Source: Nomia melanderi
Lineage: Eukaryota; Arthropoda; Insecta; Hymenoptera; Halictidae
Assembly (NCBI RefSeq): GCF_051020985.1
Contig: NC_135006.1
Coordinates: 17,191,501-17,255,500, forward strand
Reading direction: 5' to 3'
Length of the DNA: 64,000 bases
Below, one piece after another: positions 47,986 to 59,717 of the stretch. Under the pieces are notes generated by a model. That model did not search any database. It was not told the DNA's origin and saw nothing but the letters and a program-made list of their open reading frames with translations. Both the position numbers and the translations under genes were made by a program. Positions within the stretch are counted from its first letter, which is position 1, and the number at the start of each line of letters is the position of its first letter.

Positions 47986-50461
47986 CTGCGCACACAATCC
48001 AAAGTGTTCCCATACACACAGACAGCCTCATACTTATGTGATATAGGTTCGTCGTTTAGCGGTTTTTTCGTTCGTTCGTTCGTATTGCTCCGAACGCACG
48101 CCTTGGGCACGGCGCCTCGCTTGCGTTGCTCGATGATCGTCTTTCTCGCCGGTCTTTTCGTCCGTTCTACGGCGGAACCGTTGGAATTTTCGGGACCGAC
48201 GATGTTAGAGACAGATACAGAGGGAGAGAGAGAGAGAGAGAGAGAAAGATATATATGTATAGAGAGAGAAAGAGAGAGAGAGAGGGAGTAAGAGAGAGAA
48301 GAGAAACGGAAATGAAACGTTTAAAACCAAGGCCTCGAGAGTGGTCCTCGACGGTCGAACGCTCGCCTCGATGGAGAAAGCTTCCGGATGATCGGGAAGG
48401 AGTTCTTTCGGAACGTCTTTCTCGCTGGGTTTCTGGGAATCAGCCGGTCGTTCGCCAAATCGGTTAAGTTCGCGTCAAAGTACAGACATCGGTGAGGGAG
48501 ATCGTTGGATAAATTATTTAGCATCGATAAACCCGTGCGATCGATGGAAACGACGAAGCACGAGTTTATAAACCTCGGCCGTTTTAGGTTTTGACATTAA
48601 TTTCGTATTGTTTTGGGCACAGAACAGTTACTAACGTTTCGTGGTGTTAACACGTTGGACGCTGTGGATTAAATCGAATTATACTGTAATTCTGCTGCAC
48701 TAAATAATGTAACCTAAAGCGGTCGCATCTGCGATAAACGTCTGATAACGGTGACATAATTCTATTTTTGAATTCTTCTATAGAAATTACGTTTCGATTT
48801 GAATACTGATTATTGTGAATTGTTATTGCTATTACTATTATTATCAAACATTGCTGAATCAATTTCTACAGCAATCTCGCAAAGATCTGTATCTCAGTAA
48901 CTCTGAAAAGAGAAATCATTTCTAGCAATGACACCAGATTTACGGACCTTTATTCTACACTTTGTTCTATTGTTCCCGGAGAACTATGTGTTCGTCTCCA
49001 TAAATCACGAAAATTGTAGCTTCAAACCCAGAGTATCGCAATGCGTATTCGCATCATTGCACGCGTCAGAATCGCCTCAAACTATTACCGAACAATGAGT
49101 AAAAAATTCAATGCCCGTCGAATGTTCGTGTTCCGTACATCTAGTGTCGAACAACTCGATGCTCTATTTCTTTCATTCCGCGTATTTCGCACGACGAATT
49201 CGTCCAGCGTTCAACGTGTCAACGAAACTCCCTCGAAACGCGGAAAGAGCACACTCGATCGAGCGCTTCGCCGATCGAGATATCTCCAACGATCTCGAGA
49301 GCTAACCGATCTCTGGCCTGGCGATCGACGGAACGGTAGCACGCCCGGCGAACCCTACGAGAGCCCAGGGAGCAGAGAGGAGCGGAGACGGAATCGAGAC
49401 GCGAGAGATTCGAGTCCTGGAATAGCTTGACGCATAAAGTGAAACAAAATGGACACGCACATTTCTTCGGAGAGTTTTATTGAAACTTCCTAACAGTAGT
49501 TGAAAAATATCGAGTAATTATTCCTTCGGGACCGTCGCGTCCCATCTAGCGAAATCGTATACAAACATCCTGTAATGATATAAAAAAAAAAAGGAAAAAA
49601 CCTTGAATCGTATAAATAAGAGACGAGACGAGACGAGACGAGGCGCGTCGCGTCGCGGCGCGCTAACATTAAAAAAAAAGTGGAGGAAGTCGAACGGGCG
49701 TACAACAGAGCACTGCGTCTCTCGCATTCGCGTGCGCGCGGGGCGCGTTCCCTTCACGCAATCCCGGGTACAAAGAAGAGGGGGGCTGGTGAACGTTCAC
49801 CGCGAAATCGTTAAGTACGTACGATCGCCTCGAGGTCGTGTGAAACGAGAAAACGGAGGTTCGTGATCAAAACAGAGAGAGAGAAAGAGAGAGAGAGAGA
49901 GAGGGTGGGAGGGAGGGAGAGAAAAAAAGAGATAAAATCACAACGAAAGAAACGAAAGGCAAGACGACGCGCGAAGCCTTATTCGATAAGGTCGCGGGCG
50001 GAACGGCCACTTCCGGTTCGCCGAGCCTTCTTCTCTTACTTCCTACGCGCTCTCTGAGGAACTTTACGTGTCGTTCGCGTCATCTTTTTGTCGATGGCAC
50101 CTTACTTAGTCGAGTCTTCTGGCATCAGTCTCTATTCGACGCGTACAGGAACGATGCTTGGCTTCGAGTCGCATCGAGCGGCGGACGTGTCCGACGAGTA
50201 TTCTAGTCGGCCGAGCTCGGGTCGGCCTTTAATTTGCGCGGCTAAAAGTAATTAAAAGTACAACAAAAAAAAAAGAAAGAAAAGAGAGAGAGAGAGAGAG
50301 TGAGAGAGAGAACAAAACAGTACGAACGAGAAGTCGGAATCGGGAGGAAAGAGAGGGTGTCGCGCGGGCGAGCGACGTCGAGCGAAGGATCGCGCGGTTC
50401 ACGGGGTCGCGCGACCCGGCCGACCCATCGACGGGCGGAGGCTCCCCCCGCGTCCGGCGTG
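47986..50461. other. Spacer between terminal exons C and B
   Basis: Holds GA microsatellites (48,221-48,300 and 49,871-49,932), an AT-rich part (48,590-49,010), a GACGAGACGAGA tract near 49,620 and CpG-rich sequence. No coding exon recognised. Confidence 0.5.
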
Positions 50462-50763
50462 TCACTTGCGGAAGTTGAGTTTCGCGTCGACACTGAAGGT
50501 GCACTTGTGGATCCGCGACAGGTGCGCTTTCATGTCGTAACTTCGACTGAAGATGCGCTGGCAGATCGGACACCTGGTCTGCCCCGTGTGCAAGTCCTTG
50601 TGCAGTGTCAACGACATCGGATGCTTGAAACCCTTCCAACAAATTCTACAGCGAAACAATAATTCAGTGTCCGTGGACTGACCGTAGTCATCGTCCGAGA
50701 CGAGGTCCGCGGTTGCGGGACCGCCGCTACCACCCCCGCCCCCAGCGGTATCTCCTGCTCGTT
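50462..50763 (-). CDS. BTB gene alternative terminal exon B: two C2H2 zinc fingers
   Basis: A clean TTTATTTGTAG acceptor opens 100 codons in the common phase. A glycine-rich, then acidic lead (DLVSDDDYGQSTDTE) precedes CRICWKGFKHPMSLTLHKDLH and CPICQRIFSRSYDMKAHLSRIH, linker TGQTR, closest of all to the classic TGEKP linker. A short basic tail CTFSVDAKLNFRK ends the protein. Confidence 0.92.
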
Positions 50764-50946
50764 CTACAAATAAACACAACAAACACACAAGATCACCTCT
50801 GCGTTAACCACTTTCCGTCGCGCGTTCTTTACCGGCCGACGGAGACGGAGACTCGGAACTTTACTTTTCTTTTGTTTTTGCTTTTTTTTCCCTTTGCCGA
50901 CCGACGAAAGAGAGAGAAAGGGAGAGAGAAAGGAAGAGAAAGAGGG

Positions 50947-51030
<84 letters not shown>

Positions 51031-54000
51031 ATTACGAATGATTGACGACCTCGGTTCTCTTCGACCTTTTAGCTACGGAACCACCCGCGAAGATAGACCC
51101 CTGTACGGCTAGGTTTGACGTGCGACGATTTCAAAAGCGACTTCAGACTCGTGGAATGCTCCATTTTTTAATGAACCTTTTAACCGAACGCGATCTACAG
51201 GTTTTCTTTCGTTTCCGATAGGTAATCGTGCAACGGTAATCTTCGTACCAATAGGAACCACGTGATATTAACGTATAGTTGTCCAGTGTTTGTCGTATTA
51301 ATCGATATTCGTCTCGAATCGCTCGAGGAATACTACAGTTAAAAGGTTCAGTCGGAATAGGCAACGCGGCTATCGTTCAGAGACACCCGCGGAGGACAGT
51401 GGCGTACGGTAGCTAAAAGGTTAATGGCGGTACAGCGAACTCCCGTGTAACAAACCCTTGCAAAGATGTTGCGACTACTTTTATTCTTAACGTTATTCAC
51501 GTGCAACGTAGAGTAGCTATGCGATTAGAGATACAGACATTTTAGTGCGTTAACACATTGCTAACCGAACGGGGGATCCCCCGTTTGCCCTGATCACACG
51601 AGTCGCCCTTCGCTTTCCTCGTTTTCTTCCCGGTTTCCGTACTTGTCTTTATTACCAAGCAAACAGATCGCTCGAGATCGTCGTTTACTCGTTGAAACGT
51701 CTAAATTCAGTCGGGGGGATCGCCAGACCGATAGATCGGTGAGCAATGTGTCAACGCGTGAAACACAGGAGAGTCTGACGCGACAGTCGCGCCAAACGTG
51801 TCATTCCTATTATTATTAACATCGTTATCATTAATCGTGTTACACGAGTGGAATTCCCTGCATCGACGCAGCGATCCAGCGCGGTCGTCGATCCCGTTTA
51901 CTCCGCGGTGCTTTCGTCCCGATGAACAGTGAATCGCGTTTCCATATTGTGCGTAGAAAGCGCAAGCTGAGTAGAATAAGTCCGATCAGACCAAACAGAG
52001 AGACAGAGTCATACCGAACGACACCAGCGAAAAAATAGGTTCAAGCTCGCTAAGTTCCCAGGCTGCCGAGATATACATTGAAAGTGGCGACGCGTCACCC
52101 GTCGCGCGCGCGTTTCGATCCTCCGTCGCTTTCAACGCCGGCGATCCTCGGCCGTGTCGCAACATGGATGTCGGGGGGTGGGGGGTGGAGGGAAAGGTAA
52201 GCTCTCGTCGATTACAACTGGTTCTCGGTTTCCTTTTATTACAAGTTCTCGTGCACGTGTCTTTCCTCTATTTATTTCACAAAAACTGCTCTTGCGAAAC
52301 CGTTCGTCGTCGGATCGTGTTCCTTTACAACAACGTTTCACGCTGTGCTCCGCGCGACCTAGCGTAGCTGCAAGACGCTCGAGAGTCCCCGAAGCTTAAC
52401 TACCTAAACAATCGATCAACCTTAGAGGCTGAGAGTCCTGCGGCCGTAGAGTTCCACGAAGCTCGAGCCTTCGAAGCTTCGAGGCTCGGCCTTGAAGGCT
52501 AAGTTTCACAAACGTCGACACCCGGAAGCTTCGAGACGGCTCGGCCCGAGCACTGAAAGCCTTCGGCTCGAGTCCTTTCGCTTGAAAACGAGTTGAAAGA
52601 CTCGAATCGTCCGTTGCCACGTCGACACCGCATTAAACGTCGACAAGTTCGATCCGCAATGTGTCCCGTTTAGTTTATCTCTGCGGCGTTCGCGGTGGAA
52701 GTGGACGGGAATCTCGGAATGTTTCCGCGAGTTTCGAAGTGACGAACGCTTCGAGGAATCGTACAAATTTATCCAGCATCCGCGCGGGGATGCGAGTGTA
52801 AGGAACTCCGAACGAGCGCGTTCTTTTGACAATGAATCGGTGACTCGAATCGACAGTTCGAGTGTATCGACATCAGAGAGCGAAAGCGTGGCGGAACGGA
52901 AAGGCAGCTGAAGACTCGAGCCTCGAGACGTACGGCTGCGGCTTCCGAGACTCTAGGCTCAGGACGGTATTCTAAAACACTAGCGCGACCGAATCGAGAA
53001 GTTCGAGCGCGTTTACGAGTATTAAACAGAGAAGGGGACAGACTGGACGGCATTTCGTTCGATCGAGATCCAGATCTTCGAAGAACCTCGTCGCTGGTTG
53101 GCTGTCAACCGATTAAAGTAATCGCTAAATCCGTAGCGATCAATGTCAGTCTATGAGTGTTCGTCGTCGGGAGGGCACGACGCACCGCTCGTCCGTCCCG
53201 CGATCGAGTCCCGCGGGGACACTCCTTTTCGCCACTCGCGAAAGGGAAGAGCGTCCCCCGGCTCGGCGAGACGGTACGCGAACTTATTTCCTAAGGAGAT
53301 CCTCGCCGCGTTTCGGTACGACGACGACGACGAAGAACGCGCGGCTGTCCCGGGCGGTTCTCGCGGACGTAACAAAAACAAAGTAAAAGAGACGCAACGC
53401 ATACCCTAATGATGAGCACGCAGTCCTAAGCATTATCGTAAGAAGAAGGGTTATCCGGTCGACGAGTTCATCTCGTCGCAGTCTTATGCATACAGTCAAT
53501 GATAAATTAATACGACTACGTCCCCTAGAAGGTTAATCCTAACGTCGATTGGACCCGCGGGTGTGTACAAAAGACGCTCGCGTCGTCGTTGTTCCTGTTG
53601 GCCGTCTAACCTAAACGATAATTTACAATAGCGCGGGTTATAAATAAAAAAAAAAAAGAAACGTCGGGAAATAGGCGAACGATACACGAGTCCGCGAGTA
53701 CGGAGAGAGCGGCGTGTTGTCTTTTTCTTTTCTTTTTTCTTTCCATGGACAAGCGTCGACGCGGGCAACGACAACGAAGGAACAACCGATCGCGTTCGCC
53801 TCGAACGTGCGAACGCCCGAGTCACCGGGCGGATTTCTAACGGAGGAGATATCGCGGGGCACGCGACGATCGACCGCCGACGCGGGGGGCGAATACCCTC
53901 GGTTTCCTTCGAACCCGAGCGAACGGTTCACCGCGATCGCGCTCGATGAAACAACGGAAAGGAACGAACGAAGGACACCACGGTTCTCCGTGTCGACCGC

Positions 54001-54409
54001 TCAGAGAAGGCACCAAAAATCCCTTTGCTCCCCCCGTTCCTCGATTCTCGTTTCTCCCCCGGCCCTGGCTCGCGCCCCACCCCCTCCTCAGGCTCTCCTC
54101 TCTTTCTCTCCGGATTAGTCGCGGTTGGTCTCCCGTTGTTCTCTTTCTCGCAGCGTGGACGGTAAAGGACGAAAGTGAGAAAGACAGAGAAAGAGTGAGA
54201 GAAAGAGTGAGAGAGAGAGAGGGGGGGAGAGTGAGAAAAGGGGAGAGAGAGAGAGAGAGAGAGAGAGAAGAGTGGCAAAAAAAATTGAAGGAATAAGAAA
54301 AGGAAAGAAAACGAAGAACAAAGATTCGAAAAAGCACGTGGGGCGCAATGTTTGTCGATTAGTTGAGTAGCGATATTAACTCGGCGCGGCCGGAGGGGGC
54401 GAGTTGGTG
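50764..54409. other. Spacer between terminal exons B and A
   Basis: Contains the longest GA repeat of the window (50,954-51,026), CpG-rich and AAGCTTCGAGGCTCG-type degenerate sequence at 52,380-52,580, and a second GA tract at 54,181-54,269. No further finger or ribbon exon found in the minus frames. Confidence 0.5.
50954..51026. repeat. GA dinucleotide microsatellite
   Basis: Uninterrupted AG run of about 73 bases. Confidence 0.97.
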
Positions 54410-54630
54410 CTATGGGGGCGGGATGTGCGGTATGGCGCGCATTTTATGGAAATCGACGAAACATGGCCAGCGGCACAAACAGGCATTGCAGGGCCAACAT
54501 TTGAAGCGCGTCTGCCTGAGCTTTCCACGTGATGTGACCATTCCGCGCTGCTTGCAGTGTACACATACTTTTCCGTGGCCGTTTGCTTTGCTGAGGCTAT
54601 GCGGCTGACCAGATACGTACGTAATCCCTC
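54410..54630 (-). CDS. BTB gene alternative terminal exon A: piggyBac-type zinc ribbon
   Basis: A strong TGTTTTCTCCAG acceptor opens 72 codons in the common phase. The core is KVCVHCKQRG, then TRFKCWPCNACLCRWPCFVDFH: CxxC, CxxC, LC, PCF and a final H, in the order of the C-terminal zinc ribbon of piggyBac-type transposases. A longer basic loop (MVTSRGKLRQ) separates the first two pairs. The tail is KMRAIPHIPPP. It is the terminal exon nearest to the shared exons. It differs too much from exon G at 30,336 to be a recent copy, so either two captures or one old duplication. The acceptor makes it better supported than exon G. Confidence 0.87.
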
Positions 54631-57600
54631 CTGGAGAAAACACATTGGCCAAACACTTTCGGTTAGTCAGTCCTTAAGTATATGTGCACATGCAGGCAAC
54701 CATTAGTAAGGAAATGTCTTTTTTTTGTTTGTTTTTTTTTTTTTGATTGATTGATTGATTGATTGATTTATATTTTGTTTGTTTTTTTTTTATTTGTTTT
54801 TTTATTTTTTTGCTTTTGCTTAACTCGCTTACTTTGCTTTTCAACACTCGCCTCGTCGCTTTTCGCTCGAGTATACATATATACGTATACACATTTATAT
54901 ATATATATAAATATATATGCACGTTTGCGAACCTTGAAAAGTGTTCTGCTGTTTTTAAATGACCAATTTCCCAGCACCAACCAATCCCGTAGCCGTGAAA
55001 GCCAGTCTAGAGTATCAGCGGCACCAGTGAACCCAACGAGATGTTGTTTCTGTACGTACGCAATTGTGTGATTACACGCGCTGTGTGTTTTTTTTTGTTT
55101 CGATTTTTTTTTTGTTTTTTCTAGATGGAAACGATAGCCATTGCCAGGTGCTAACCGAATTGCTCTCGGATCGGATCGTGTCGCTCTCCTCCCTCTCGTT
55201 CGGTCTCTCCTCGGCCCAGGGCCTCGAGGCCCGCGTGCCTCGTCCATTCTCGTCCCCGGAACGCGGAATCGTTTCGACGAACGCTTCCCTATCTCTCGAT
55301 CGAGCTCCTCCCTGCGCCACCCCCGCGTCTCGTTTACCGTCTCGGATTGATCTCCCCCCTAAAGCAGCCGCAGCCTGGCAACTACGATCGACTCTGCGGC
55401 GTCGTATGCGTGAAGAATCGCTCTCGAAAAACCTTCCCTAGTCTCCGACGAGCGCTGTGTCTCCTCTGGGTCGTCTCGGAATTATTCATCCTAATCCTCG
55501 TGTTGGCCACGTGTGCGTCCGTACCGTTCGTTCGTGTTCGAACAACCTTCGACTGAACGTCACTCGTCGTTTCCTTCTTTCTTTCTTTTCTCTTTTCTCT
55601 TTTCTCTTTTCTCTTTTCTTTTCTATTTCTTTTTTTTTTTTTTGCTCTCGATACTTCGCATATACACACACATACACGGTCAACTCGAAACGATCCGACG
55701 AACGATCGTGCGGATCGAGCGGCGATCCATCGGTCACGTGCGAACCAGGATTAGACGATTCTGAACGGTTGCCCGACGTTTCGAGCCGATCCAGCCCGAA
55801 CGTCTGACATCACCTGTGCTCCCTTTTCACCGTTCCCTTTGCTTCATTCGCTCGGCTTACAATGTTCGTTCGTTCGTTCGTTCGTTCGTCCGTTCGTTCG
55901 TTCGTTCGTTTGTTCAGTTCGTTCGTTCGTTCGTTCGTTCGTTCGTTCGTTCGTTCGTTCGTTCGTTCGTTCGTTTGTTCGTTCGTTCGTTCGGAAAGAA
56001 CGAAAGGGAACCGATTGGAACACGAGGAGGCTTGGTCCCGGTAGATCGATCCACGCGAGTGAACGCATCGGCGCGGTCGCTCGGACGATTCCTGCTCTCG
56101 GAACGGGCGCCAACGATCGACTTCCCGGTGAGGACGTCCCGTTTTTACCTACCTGCCAGAATTGTTTTCTAACTTGGAACGTGTTTCGGATCGGGTCGCG
56201 CGTGTCGTCGTATCGATGGTAGAACAAAACAACGAAACGAATGAAAAGGAAGGGATATATATATATATATATATGAACCGATCGCGTGTGGATCGCGTGC
56301 ACGAGGATACCGTAACGAGTTTCATCGATTAAACGTCGTGTGTCGGCGGCGACGACGACGTTCGGATTCGTTGGACAAATATGACCGTGTCGGGGGTTTC
56401 TAGAGGCGTTTTATCGATTCGACCTGAATATCGGATTCCCACGCATCCATATTGATTCTTGCAAGTTTCGCGATGCACAACGAGAAAGGAAGGATAAGTA
56501 TACAGTAAGTAAGTGAGGTATATTAAAAGTACAGAAGATAGAACCGTGTTACATGCTACACTATCGACAGCACCATCACCGTATTTGCTACTTCGAATTA
56601 GTCGTCTTGCAAGGCTACAAGATTCTTGTAATAGTAAATGTCGTGGCTGGGTTCGCAAGTTAATCTTAAAGTATCGGCCAACGGCAATCGCCGTGCTTTG
56701 CGTCGGTTAATAATCTTCGAGATCTCGAGGTTAATAATACGCGTGCGATCGAGGAGGATCCGTCTCTCTACGGTGGTACCGAACGGAACACGCGCGTCGC
56801 GTGTCCGCTTCTCGCGCCGGTTAACCCGGAGCGCGTTATCGATCGACGATCCTTGCGGATCCTCGTTTACTTTTGGGCGTGGCTCGCGGTCACGACAGCA
56901 ACGGAATTCCCAGCGATTTTAAGATTAACTTTGCATGCAATAGTGGACGCGGCGTGTGTGTGACATTTAATATACACACGCGCGCGCGCGATCGGACACC
57001 CTGTACAGTTCTACGGATACGAAGGTAAATTCACCTCATACCAGCGTTTCAGAAGTAGTTTTTTTTTTTGTTTTTTTTTTGTTTTTTTTTTTTAGTGTAT
57101 ACAGAAATAGTATATGCTTACAGTTAGTGCGCATTAGGAGTATAATGGTGGGTGACTTTGTTTTGAGTTATTGAAAGGAATGTAGATGATTGTCGGCACA
57201 CATACAGCACTTGGCAATGCTCACTAATGTCTACGGTTCAACCTACACCCCGAGTGCCTGTACACCATAACGTTTATCCAACAAAGAAAAAAAAAAAAAA
57301 AAATAATAATCATAAAAGAAAACACCATGCACTCTGTACGCTACGGTACAGTTTAAACGATTAACAGAGGTAAAGTGACTTTCTATAACACAGCAGGAAA
57401 TGCATTTCTCCAAAAATTCTCGTAAGACATTTGCGTCAATTTGGTTTTGCCGCACGATCGTTTTTCGTTAACGCGATTTTTCTTTTCTTTTTCTTTTTCT
57501 TTCTTTTTTTTTCTTTTTTTTTTTTTTGTTCTACTTTCGAACGTTTCCGCGAGTGTAACAAACCAAAAAAAGGAAAAACAAAACTGAAACGGAACAGATG

Positions 57601-58498
57601 AATTGCCAGCTTGGATCATCGTGAATTATGTCCAATGGAACCTGATTTCCTTGCGAACATTTTCTTTTCTTTTTCGTTTGCTTTTTCTGTTTATTTCTCT
57701 GTTAACGATCGAGTCCACGAGTAAATGGAAATGAGTTTCTGTACGTTCGAACGCCGCGAAATGCTTTTAAACTTTTACATTGTGAAACGGCACGGAACAA
57801 AAATTTTGTACGCGTTCGAACAGTGTGAAGAAGCTATTGTTGCTTGTACGCTACTCAATTCTTGTACGACTTGCGTTATTAGAGATTCACGCAACTATCC
57901 CCTCAAATCGATCAAAGAAATTAATTCCCTCTTACTCCGCACAATTCATCATCAAACTCAACTAATCAAAGTTATAATATATATATGTATAGAGAGAGAG
58001 AGAGATAGTATAGATGTAATAAGGACTGTTTTGTATCCACGTTAAGAGAACGCGCATTGACGTGCATCGCATTCGCGTCTCGGATGAGAAATACCATGGT
58101 GTTTACCAAAGGGAAATGATAGATTCGATTGATTTCATGTATTCATTTGAATCGCGCGTGAAAGTGTCATCGTCAGCCAATGTTCCGTGTAGAATTTTTT
58201 TTTTTCTTTTTTGAATCGGTTCGAATGTATCACCGCGCGCGATACGTGGGCACAAAACATCGAAATTTCACCGCCATGCCATTTCTTTTAGTTCCTCAAG
58301 GGGGATCGAAAGTGCATAAGGGCGACACTTAAGTCTGAACAAATATTCATTGGTCAATTATATGCGAGAACAAACGCTATCGAGAGATATTGTAATATCG
58401 TTTGCTAGCAGAACCTTCGTGAATGTTAAAAGATATGGCAAAGCATCGCGTTTGCATTCTGCAGACATAGGGAAAGATAGTAATCAAGAAACACTTAC
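54631..58498. other. Spacer between the shared BTB exons and the first terminal exon
   Basis: No coding exon seen. It is rich in homopolymers and simple repeats: poly-T with GATT repeats (54,718-54,810), TA tract (54,880-54,920), pyrimidine tract (55,571-55,643), TTCG tetranucleotide array (55,863-55,993), poly-T (57,059-57,094), poly-A (57,286-57,303) and another pyrimidine tract (57,478-57,530). Confidence 0.5.
55863..55993. repeat. TTCG tetranucleotide microsatellite
   Basis: About thirty GTTC/TTCG units with three or four interruptions. The FVRSFVRS and NERTNERT frames over it are repeat artefacts. Confidence 0.97.
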
Positions 58499-59717
58499 CC
58501 TGCACTGCTTCTTGCGTTAATCTTTCCCCGGATGTGCTAGGTTTTGAAAGTAGGTGTCCTAATTGAAACATAAAATCGTGATATTATAGCACTTCACAGA
58601 ATTGTATAAATATAATCGGCTGTTAATCATTAATGTATACGCACTATTGTACTTCTTACCGACATCCGCAGGTTGATGTTTGAGATCCAGATTATCCGAA
58701 GTAGACTGACTACTTGAATAAAATGTTTGACTGATGTCGGGCTTCTGATCGTGGTCGGGAGTATTGGACGACGTGTCCTCTATACCAATCTTGTTTAATG
58801 AACTGTCTCCTAAACTCTGATCCTCGTAACTACAGCTACTTCCGTCTTGTACTAAATATTCAGGCATTTCCAGTTTCAAATTCGGCATGAGGGGTATTAT
58901 TTCAACGGGATCCGAACCGGTCGACGTCTGATTCTCTGACGTTTTGTTTTCGGTGTCTTTCGAGGACAATGCGTTGCTGGCAGCCTTCTCCGCGTTCGCG
59001 TTCGCGTTTTCTCTACATTTTCGTCTTTTACTCGGCGGAGCGTCCGGTTGTAAATCGACCGCGTGATAAGGCAAAGGAGACGACGGTGACTTGTTTCTTT
59101 TGCTATCTGTTGATTTACTGGATGCATTTTGAAGTTGAATTTCCGGTTCGTTGGGAATTTCCATGTCATCCTGAAACATAATTCGCAGCGTTATCGAAAT
59201 GCATTAAAAAAAAAAAAGGTCATTCGTGAGCCCGATGCAATTTAAAGAAACATGCCTCCACTAAACTGTCGTTATCTTTTCCTGTGCCATCCGTGAGACC
59301 TTGTACCGCTAATAATTCTGCAGTTGTTAGAAAACTAGCTAATTGTTCCTGAACCACGTTTACCTCTCCTTGATACATGAAATCAACCAACGCTGCCAAA
59401 TCATCGAATTTTACGTTACGGAAAATTATAACTGGATGCTGACATGGATTTTCCTACGGTAAATTCAACAGTGTAAAACATTCGTTCACTTTTGGTGGGG
59501 GAACATAAGGGAATTTACCAATCGGATTTACCTTAAATAAATCCCTGAAATACGTGCTACACGCAGACAAAAGCATTTTATGTGCTCTTATCCTCTTCCC
59601 TTCGCAGCTTAAAGTCACATCGACCAAATCTTCTTCTGTCCTTAACGTGTCGAACGCACAGGTAATGTGCTTTAAATAATTGTTCCACCTAAGAGAAAAC
59701 TGTTGACTCGAACCCAT
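58499..59717 (-). CDS. BTB/POZ transcription factor: shared 5' exons (BTB domain and linker)
   Basis: Four minus-strand exons, 59717-59532, 59453-59256, 59170-58660 and 58558-58499, encode 318 residues plus one base. Residues 1-120 are a BTB domain of the arthropod Broad/tramtrack/lola group: QQFSLRWNNYLKHITCAFD, EDLVDVTLSCEGKRIRAHKM, LLSACSTYFRDLF, HPVIIFRNVKFDDLAALVDF, MYQGEVNV. These domains dimerise and recruit cofactors. A serine- and acid-rich linker follows with a basic patch (PPSKRRKCRENANAN) that could be a nuclear signal. The last exon ends CAGG|GTAAGT after one base of a codon and is spliced to one of seven terminal exons. The second intron seems to use GAG|GCATGT; an in-frame but poor GT donor four codons... 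two codons earlier is possible. I cannot name the ortholog: the domain is not that of lola, mod(mdg4) or fruitless proper. Confidence 0.96.

Noticed and set aside
55816..56302. Open frames made of FVRSFVRS and NERTNERT units
   Set aside because: Direct translation of the TTCG microsatellite.
58499..59717. Naming the BTB gene lola, mod(mdg4), Broad or fruitless
   Set aside because: The architecture is alike, but the BTB sequence as I remember those families does not fit any one of them closely; left unnamed until a phylogeny is done.
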